Assembly (NCBI GenBank): GCA_905188195.1
Contig: CAJJKY010000002.1
Coordinates: forward strand, 62,001 to 126,000
Length of the DNA stretch: 64,000 bases
Reading direction: 5' to 3'
Source: Streptococcus parasanguinis
GTDB taxonomy: Bacteria > Bacillota > Bacilli > Lactobacillales > Streptococcaceae
The translations under genes and the position numbers were made by a program. Below are positions 59,302 to 64,000 of the stretch, one piece after another. The notes beneath the pieces are model-generated. The model was not told where the DNA came from. It saw nothing but the letters and a program-made list of their open reading frames with translations, and ran no database searches. Position 1 is the first letter of the stretch. Every line of letters starts with the position of its first letter.

Positions 59302-60342
59302 ATGGCAGAAATTACAGCTAAGCTTGTAAAAGAATTGCGTGAAAAATCTGGTGCCGGTGTCATGGACGCTAAAAAGGCATTGGTTGAAGTTGAAGGTGAT
59401 ATCGAAAAAGCGATCGAATTGCTTCGCGAAAAAGGTATGGCTAAAGCAGCTAAGAAAGCTGACCGTGTTGCCGCTGAAGGTTTGACTGGTGTTTATGTCA
59501 ATGGTAACGTTGCAGCAGTAGTTGAAGTAAATGCTGAAACTGACTTCGTTGCGAAAAACGCTCAATTCGTTGAATTGGTAAACGCAACAGCGAAAGTGAT
59601 CGCTGAAGGTAAACCAGCTAACAACGAAGAAGCTCTTGCTTTGACAATGCCTTCAGGTGAAACTCTTGAAGCTGCATATGTATCTGCAACAGCTACAATC
59701 GGTGAAAAAATTTCATTCCGTCGTTTTGCTTTGCTTGAAAAAACAGATGCACAACACTTCGGTGCTTACCAACATAATGGTGGACGTATCGGTGTTATCT
59801 CTGTAATCGAAGGTGGAGACGAAGCACTTGCTAAACAAATCTCAATGCACATCGCTGCAATGAAACCAACTGTTCTTTCATACAAAGAATTGGATGAACA
59901 ATTCGTGAAAGATGAATTGGCACAATTGAACCACGTCATCGACCAAGATAACGAAAGCCGTGCAATGGTTGGTAAACCAGCTCTTCCACACTTGAAATTC
60001 GGTTCAAAAGCACAATTGACTGACGAAGTGGTTGCTCAAGCTGAAGAAGATATCAAAGCTGAATTGGCAGCTGAAGGTAAACCAGAAAAAATCTGGGATA
60101 AAATCATCCCAGGTAAAATGGATCGCTTCTTCTTGGACAATACAAAAGTTGACCAAGCCTACACTCTTCTTGCACAAGTCTACATCATGGATGACAGCAA
60201 GACAGTTGAAGCTTACCTTGAATCAGTAAATGCTTCAGTTATCGAATTCGTTCGTTTTGAAGTTGGTGAAGGTATTGAAAAAGCTTCAAATGACTTTGAA
60301 GCAGAAGTTGCAGCTACAATGGCAGCAGCTCTTAACAACTAA
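59302..60342 (+). CDS. tsf: Elongation factor Ts
   Basis: 346 residues. Guanine nucleotide exchange factor for EF-Tu. N-terminal UBA-like domain MAEITAKLVKELREKSGAGV and DAKKALVEVEGDIEKAI, then AVVEVNAETDFVAKN and two core subdomains. The streptococcal insertion around NESRAMVGKP accounts for the length above E. coli Ts. RBS TAGGAGAAC. Confidence 0.99.
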   Translation: MAEITAKLVKELREKSGAGVMDAKKALVEVEGDIEKAIELLREKGMAKAAKKADRVAAEGLTGVYVNGNVAAVVEVNAETDFVAKNAQFVELVNATAKVIAEGKPANNEEALALTMPSGETLEAAYVSATATIGEKISFRRFALLEKTDAQHFGAYQHNGGRIGVISVIEGGDEALAKQISMHIAAMKPTVLSYKELDEQFVKDELAQLNHVIDQDNESRAMVGKPALPHLKFGSKAQLTDEVVAQAEEDIKAELAAEGKPEKIWDKIIPGKMDRFFLDNTKVDQAYTLLAQVYIMDDSKTVEAYLESVNASVIEFVRFEVGEGIEKASNDFEAEVAATMAAALNN

Positions 60343-60354
60343 GAATAAAAAAAT

Positions 60355-60382
60355 AAGAGGTTTCGAAGGAAACCTCTTTTTT
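60355..60382 (+). terminator. tsf terminator (left of Rep-2 copy C)
   Basis: AAGAGGTTT-CGAAGG-AAACCTCTT then TTTT. Confidence 0.92.
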
Positions 60383-60393
60383 GTAAGATAAAT

Positions 60394-60548
60394 TCATCTA
60401 AATAACTTTCCTTAGGTGAGTACGGACGTCAGCGAACTTCAAAGAAGTTCCATGACTTAGTTTTGGACCTAAGGTTCCAAAACTCCCGAGTGCTAGAAAC
60501 ATGATTGTTTCTAGCACTTTTCTCACAGCGGAAAGTTTTAGTAGATGA
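60394..60548. repeat. Rep-2 copy C (155-nt core)
   Basis: TIRs TCATCTAAATAACTTTCC / GGAAAGTTTTAGTAGATGA. Same length as copy B, with paired changes in the arms: TGCTAGAAAC/GTTTCTAGCA here versus CGCTAGAAAC/GTTTCTAGCG in B. The tail TTATAGAATTTATTAGATTTGTA followed by ACAGTTTGTCTA is shared with copy A; a weaker hairpin-like TTAGAGGAACGGGAATCTTTTTT (60628-60649, in two parts) occupies the place of the duplicated terminator. Confidence 0.85.
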
Positions 60549-60654
60549 CTGAGTAATTCTAATAAATAAATTTTTTTGTTTTATAGAATTTATTAGATTT
60601 GTAAAAAAACAGTTTGTCTATACTCTTAGAGGAACGGGAATCTTTTTTTATATG

Positions 60655-60680
60655 TAAAAACTGAAGCCGTTGCTTCAGCC
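60655..60680 (-). terminator. Terminator of the small exporter gene
   Basis: CTGAAGC-CGTT-GCTTCAG (60661-60678); T-run on the minus strand (CAGTTTTTAC). Confidence 0.85.
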
Positions 60681-60686
60681 TTTTGC

Positions 60687-61157
60687 TTAATGTGCGAAGG
60701 TATCAATTCCTAAGAGCAGGGACAGGGTTCCCATGATGAGGCCGGCTAGTATCACTCCGAGCATGACTGCGAGGCTACTGCGTTTGAAGTCCCAGTCAAG
60801 GATAGAAGCTGCAAGGGCACCGGTCCAGGCACCAGTTCCCGGAAGAGGGATTCCCACAAAGAGCAATAAGGCCCAGAAGATTCCCTTGTCTCCTGCGGCT
60901 TTTTCTAATTTCTGTCCGCCTCTATGCCCTTTATTGAGACACCAGCTAAAAAAGCCTCCGATGATCGGTTTTTTTGCCCCCCAGGTGAGGATATGGCGGG
61001 CGAAGAAGAAGATCAGAGGGACAGGGAGAAGATTTCCGATCACTCCGATCAGGAGCGCTGTCCATAAGGGAATACCATTTGCAATGGCAAAAGGGATGGC
61101 CCCGCGCAATTCAACAAGGGGCACCATGGAGATCAGGAAGGTAAAGATATATTTCAT
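60687..61157 (-). CDS. Small multidrug export-family membrane protein (COG2426)
   Basis: 156 residues with about four hydrophobic segments. Matches PF06695: VPLVELRGAIPFAIANGIPL near the N-terminus, the NLLPVPLIFFFARHI segment, and VGIPLPGTGAWTGALAASIL. Despite the family name, transport of drugs is not established for most members. Monocistronic on the minus strand. Confidence 0.88.
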   Translation of the reverse strand: MKYIFTFLISMVPLVELRGAIPFAIANGIPLWTALLIGVIGNLLPVPLIFFFARHILTWGAKKPIIGGFFSWCLNKGHRGGQKLEKAAGDKGIFWALLLFVGIPLPGTGAWTGALAASILDWDFKRSSLAVMLGVILAGLIMGTLSLLLGIDTFAH

Positions 61158-61253
61158 TGGTCAAGCCTTTCGATTAGTCTTCTTCATTCTATCGTATCTT
61201 CCTTCAATTGACAACTATTCCAGCTTTGGAATGAACTTTTTAAATCTTTTATC

Positions 61254-61311
61254 TTGACTTTCTGAATGAGGAAGCATATAATAAAGACATAGTTAATTAG
61301 AATCATTATAA
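61254..61311 (+). promoter_or_regulatory. dpr promoter with PerR box
   Basis: -35 TTGACT (61254-61259), 17-bp spacer, -10 TATAAT (61277-61282). TTAGAATCATTATAA at 61297-61311 matches the PerR box TTATAATNATTATAA at all but one specified position and lies just after the start point, as expected for repression. Confidence 0.85.
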
Positions 61312-61326
61312 AAAAGGAGAAACGAT

Positions 61327-61848
61327 ATGACAACTATGAAACATGAAGCAGCTACTGATGTAGCAACTTTTGCACCTTCAAATAAAGAAACTCTTCCAGA
61401 AACAAAAGCCCTCTTGAACCAAGTCGTAGCAGATCTCTACGTAGCTCACATTGCCCTTCACCAAGTACACTGGTATATGCGTGGACGTGGCTTTATGGTT
61501 TGGCATCCAAAAATGGACGAATACATGGACAGCTTGGATGCAACCTTGGATGAAGTGAGCGAACGCTTGATCACTCTTGGTGGCGCTCCTTATTCTAGCA
61601 TGACTGAATTTTTGGAACACAGCAATATTGAAGAACGTCGTGGAACATTTACGAAAAATGTAGAAGAAAGCTTGACTCGTGTTCTTGAAATCTTCCATTA
61701 CCTTGACGGCCTTTACCAAAAAGCTTTGGATGTTACTGACGCTGAAGGAGATGATGTAACCAACGATATCTTTGTTGGGGCTAAAGCAGAACTTGAAAAG
61801 AACATTTGGATGGTGGCTGCTGAACTTGGTCAAGAACCAGGATTATAA
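61327..61848 (+). CDS. dpr: Dps-like peroxide resistance protein Dpr
   Basis: 173 residues. Dodecameric ferritin-like protein that binds DNA-free iron and uses H2O2 to oxidise it, protecting catalase-negative streptococci. Ferroxidase ligands are visible: His in HQVHWYMRG, Asp/Glu in DEYMDSLDATLDEVSERL. N-terminal flexible tail of ~25 residues. RBS AAAAGGAG; perfect terminator downstream. Confidence 0.96.
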   Translation: MTTMKHEAATDVATFAPSNKETLPETKALLNQVVADLYVAHIALHQVHWYMRGRGFMVWHPKMDEYMDSLDATLDEVSERLITLGGAPYSSMTEFLEHSNIEERRGTFTKNVEESLTRVLEIFHYLDGLYQKALDVTDAEGDDVTNDIFVGAKAELEKNIWMVAAELGQEPGL

Positions 61849-61857
61849 GATCATAAA

Positions 61858-61888
61858 AAAATAGAAGCCGTTGGCTTCTATTTTTTTG
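61858..61888 (+). terminator. dpr terminator
   Basis: AATAGAAGCC-GTT-GGCTTCTATT then TTTTT. Confidence 0.92.
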
Positions 61889-61939
61889 CTTTGTAGGAGA
61901 TTTCCACTAATTAAAGGAGTTCTTAATCTAACTATAGTT

Positions 61940-61975
61940 GGAGCGAAATTGGGGCCTATCGCTCCTATTTTTTTG
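61940..61975 (+). terminator. Second hairpin upstream of the beta-galactosidase gene
   Basis: GGAGCGA ... TCGCTCC followed by TATTTTTTT. No gene lies between it and the dpr terminator; it may shield the galactosidase promoter from read-through. Confidence 0.65.
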
Positions 61976-61976
61976 G

Positions 61977-62031
61977 TATAGTTAATATGTGATTTTCTGT
62001 AAGCGTTCGCAGGTATAAGAAAGCGATTACA
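61977..62031 (+). promoter_or_regulatory. Beta-galactosidase promoter with two cre sites
   Basis: Extended -10 TGG-TATAGT (61974-61982). cre 1 TGTAAGCGTTCGCA (61998-62011) fits TGWAANCGNTNNCA fully; cre 2 AGAAAGCGATTACA (62018-62031) differs only at the first base. Centres are 20 bp apart, just downstream of the start point. Confidence 0.75.
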
Positions 62032-62063
62032 AATTTAATTGTTAATCCTAAGAGGAGGTTTTT

Positions 62064-64000
62064 ATGGGAAAGTCTTTTTTTGAAAAGCGTCCTGTTTTTA
62101 GTATTCGTAAGCTCTCAGTTGGAGCTTGTTCTGTTGTGATTGGGCTTTCTGCCTTGGGTCTTTCAAGGGTCCATGCGGAAGAAAAACCAGCCCTCGAAAG
62201 TGAACCGACTTCGATGGAGACACCAAGTGTTGTGACGGAAAATTCAGAAGCGGAAGTTCCTGAAGCTGGTGCAAGAGTTTCAGAAGCTCCAGCTGTCATC
62301 ACCCCTACCAGAGTTGAGGAAAAGCCAGCGCCTCAAGGCGAAGGCCAGCCTGTTTCTACTTCATCTGAGCGTGCTACAGGAACGGAAGCAACAGCTGCTC
62401 CAGATCAAAATCGTGTAGCGGAGGATATTGTGCAAGATCGAGAACGTGATTTTAATAAAGATTGGTATTTTAAATTAAATGCAGCTCCTGGTGCAGAAGG
62501 GCGTCAAGTGGATGTCAAGGATTGGAAAAAATTAGATCTTCCTCATGACTGGTCTATTTTCTTTGATTTCGATCACAACTCTCCTGCTCAAAATGAAGGG
62601 GGACAATTAAACGGAGGGGATGCTTGGTATCGTAAGACCTTCCGTTTGGACGACAAGGATCTAGATAAGAAGGTCCGCTTGGAATTTGGCGGGGTTTATA
62701 TGGATTCCAAAGTCTATGTGAACGGACAATTCGTTGGTCATTATCCAAATGGCTACAATGCCTTTTCTTATGATATTACTCCTTATTTGAATGCGGATGG
62801 AAGCGAGAATACCATCGCCGTTCATGTGGTCAATCAACAACCAAGTAGCCGTTGGTATTCTGGTAGCGGGATTTACCGGGATGTTAAGCTGAGTGTAACG
62901 GACAAGGTTCATTTAGCGCAGTATGGGACTACGATTACGACCCCTCAGTTGGAAAAACAGCAAAATGGGGCAGTGGATACAGTGGTGAAGAGCCGCATTG
63001 TCAACCAAGATGATCAAGCTCATAGTATTTATGCGGAATATGAAATTGTCGATCAAAATGGCCAAGTGGTGAGCGAAAAAACGCGCACTGAAGCACAAGC
63101 TGTTCTAGCAGGTCAAGCGATCAACCTTTCTCAAACCTTGCATGTTGAAAAACCAACCCTCTGGGATGTGAAAACGGATCATCCAGCTCTCTATACCTTG
63201 TATACGCGGGTTTATCGGGATTCGCAGTTGGTCGATGTGCAAAAGGAACGCTTTGGTTATCGCTATCTCAACTGGACACCAGAAGGTGGCTTCTTCCTCA
63301 ATGGGGTGGCGACGAAATTCCACGGGGTATCCCTTCACCATGACCACGGGGCTCTTGGAGCTGAGGAAAATTACAAGGCTGAATACCGTCGTCTCAAACA
63401 GATGAAGGACATGGGGGTCAATGCGATTCGGACGACCCACAACCCAGCCAGTGAACAAACCTTAAAAATTGCTGCTGAGTTGGGCTTGATGGTCCAAGAA
63501 GAAGCCTTTGATACCTGGTATGGTGGCAAGAAACAATACGATTATGGTCGTTTCTTTGAAAAAGATGCCACTCACCCAGAAGCTCGGAAAGGGGATACTT
63601 GGTCCGATTACGATCTACGAACCATGGTAGAGCGGGGCAAGAACAATCCAGCCATTGTCATGTGGTCAATCGGTAACGAAGTCGGTGAAGCAGATGGTTC
63701 AGACAAATCTGTCGCAACTGTTCGTCGGTTAGTCAAGACCATCAAGGACGTGGATGCAACCCGCTATGTCACCATGGGAGCTGATAAATTCCGCTTTGGT
63801 GATGGATCAGGAGGCCATGAAAAGGTAGCAGCAGAGCTCGATGCGGTTGGATTTAACTATTCAGAAGCCAACTATGAAAGCTTACGGGCCAAACATCCAA
63901 ACTGGCTCATTTATGGTTCGGAAACCTCTTCTGCAACGCGGACACGGGGCTCTTACTACCATCCTGAAAGAGAATGGGTCGGCAGCAACCAAGAAGACCG
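62064..64000 (+). CDS. bgaA: YSIRK-signal beta-galactosidase BgaA-like (GH2), 3' truncated by window
   Basis: 645 codons to the window edge without a stop. Starts ATG 62064 after AGAGGAGG. YSIRK-type signal (VFSIRKLSVGACSVVIG), Glu/Pro-rich linker, then GH2 sugar-binding domain (DWYFKLNAAPGAEG, GGVYMDSKVYVNGQFVGHYP), Ig-like domain, and the TIM barrel with GVNAIRTTHNPAS, acid/base Glu in MWSIGNEVGE and nucleophile Glu in YGSETSSATRTRG. BgaA releases terminal beta-1,4-galactose from host glycans and is sortase-anchored; the anchor lies outside the window. The cre sites indicate catabolite repression. Confidence 0.93.
   Translation, partial: MGKSFFEKRPVFSIRKLSVGACSVVIGLSALGLSRVHAEEKPALESEPTSMETPSVVTENSEAEVPEAGARVSEAPAVITPTRVEEKPAPQGEGQPVSTSSERATGTEATAAPDQNRVAEDIVQDRERDFNKDWYFKLNAAPGAEGRQVDVKDWKKLDLPHDWSIFFDFDHNSPAQNEGGQLNGGDAWYRKTFRLDDKDLDKKVRLEFGGVYMDSKVYVNGQFVGHYPNGYNAFSYDITPYLNADGSENTIAVHVVNQQPSSRWYSGSGIYRDVKLSVTDKVHLAQYGTTITTPQLEKQQNGAVDTVVKSRIVNQDDQAHSIYAEYEIVDQNGQVVSEKTRTEAQAVLAGQAINLSQTLHVEKPTLWDVKTDHPALYTLYTRVYRDSQLVDVQKERFGYRYLNWTPEGGFFLNGVATKFHGVSLHHDHGALGAEENYKAEYRRLKQMKDMGVNAIRTTHNPASEQTLKIAAELGLMVQEEAFDTWYGGKKQYDYGRFFEKDATHPEARKGDTWSDYDLRTMVERGKNNPAIVMWSIGNEVGEADGSDKSVATVRRLVKTIKDVDATRYVTMGADKFRFGDGSGGHEKVAAELDAVGFNYSEANYESLRAKHPNWLIYGSETSSATRTRGSYYHPEREWVGSNQED

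Noticed and set aside
60733..61257. Plus-strand 174-codon frame opposite the small exporter gene
   Set aside because: Antisense to a PF06695-type membrane protein with proper start, RBS and terminator.
1..64000. Prophage, integrative element or complete insertion sequence
   Set aside because: No integrase, transposase, terminase or conjugation gene was seen; the only mobile-looking DNA is the short non-coding repeats.

Overview
This window is a stretch of chromosome from a viridans-group Streptococcus (mitis/sanguinis/parasanguinis-like). The species cannot be fixed from the sequence alone. Evidence for the genus: low GC; extended TGnTATAAT promoters; an LPXTG surface protein and a YSIRK-type beta-galactosidase; a ComX cin-box in front of cinA-recA; and gene orders familiar from streptococci (argS/argR-mutS, folC-lipoprotein-cls-ccs4-nrdD-nrdG, pbp2A-rpmG-secE-nusG, rpsB-tsf). 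No prophage, complete insertion sequence, CRISPR array or rRNA operon was seen.

Layout. 1-2.3 kb: the C-terminal end of a GbpC/Spa-like surface protein, a small membrane protein and nrdI. 2.5-19 kb: translation and DNA-repair genes (argS, argR, mutS, mutL, ruvA, tag, cinA, recA, spx, ruvX), interrupted by a LytTR/DUF3021 regulatory pair and an S66 peptidase. 19-28.3 kb: folC, two lipoproteins counting one upstream, cls, a Ccs4-like membrane protein and the anaerobic ribonucleotide reductase operon, which includes a 46-codon gene. 28.7-45.2 kb: a complete Wzx/Wzy polysaccharide (capsule or receptor polysaccharide) locus. 45.3-51.4 kb: two tandem paralogous secreted wall hydrolases sharing nearly identical Bsp-like repeats but carrying different catalytic domains (GH25 plus C39-like; CHAP). 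51.4-60.3 kb: rluD-like, pbp2A, a zinc metallopeptidase, rpmG-secE-nusG, a lipoprotein, tRNA-Cys and rpsB-tsf. 60.7-64 kb: a small membrane exporter, dpr with a PerR box, and the 5' part of a beta-galactosidase gene behind two cre sites.

How the genes work together. The polysaccharide locus encodes regulation and assembly (wzg-wzh-wzd-wze), a WchA-type initiating transferase, MnaA plus a WecG/TagA-family ManNAc transferase, two further glycosyltransferases, TarI plus TarJ for CDP-ribitol, a LicD-family transferase, Wzx, Wzy, Glf and a galactofuranosyltransferase-like protein. The inferred product contains Glc, ManNAc, Galf and ribitol phosphate, so it mixes capsule and teichoic-acid logic.

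Unexplained structure lies mainly between genes. Rep-1 is an element of about 185 nt with three hairpins, in four close copies and one re-modelled copy, which sits as a bidirectional terminator and sometimes supplies the last codons of a neighbour. Rep-2 is a TIR-bounded, multi-stem element (155 nt in two copies, 229 nt in one). The terminator of the upstream gene is found again on the far side of the element, clearly in two copies and weakly in the third. A tandem hairpin array upstream of folC shows compensatory changes between units. These three are the best candidates for something undescribed.
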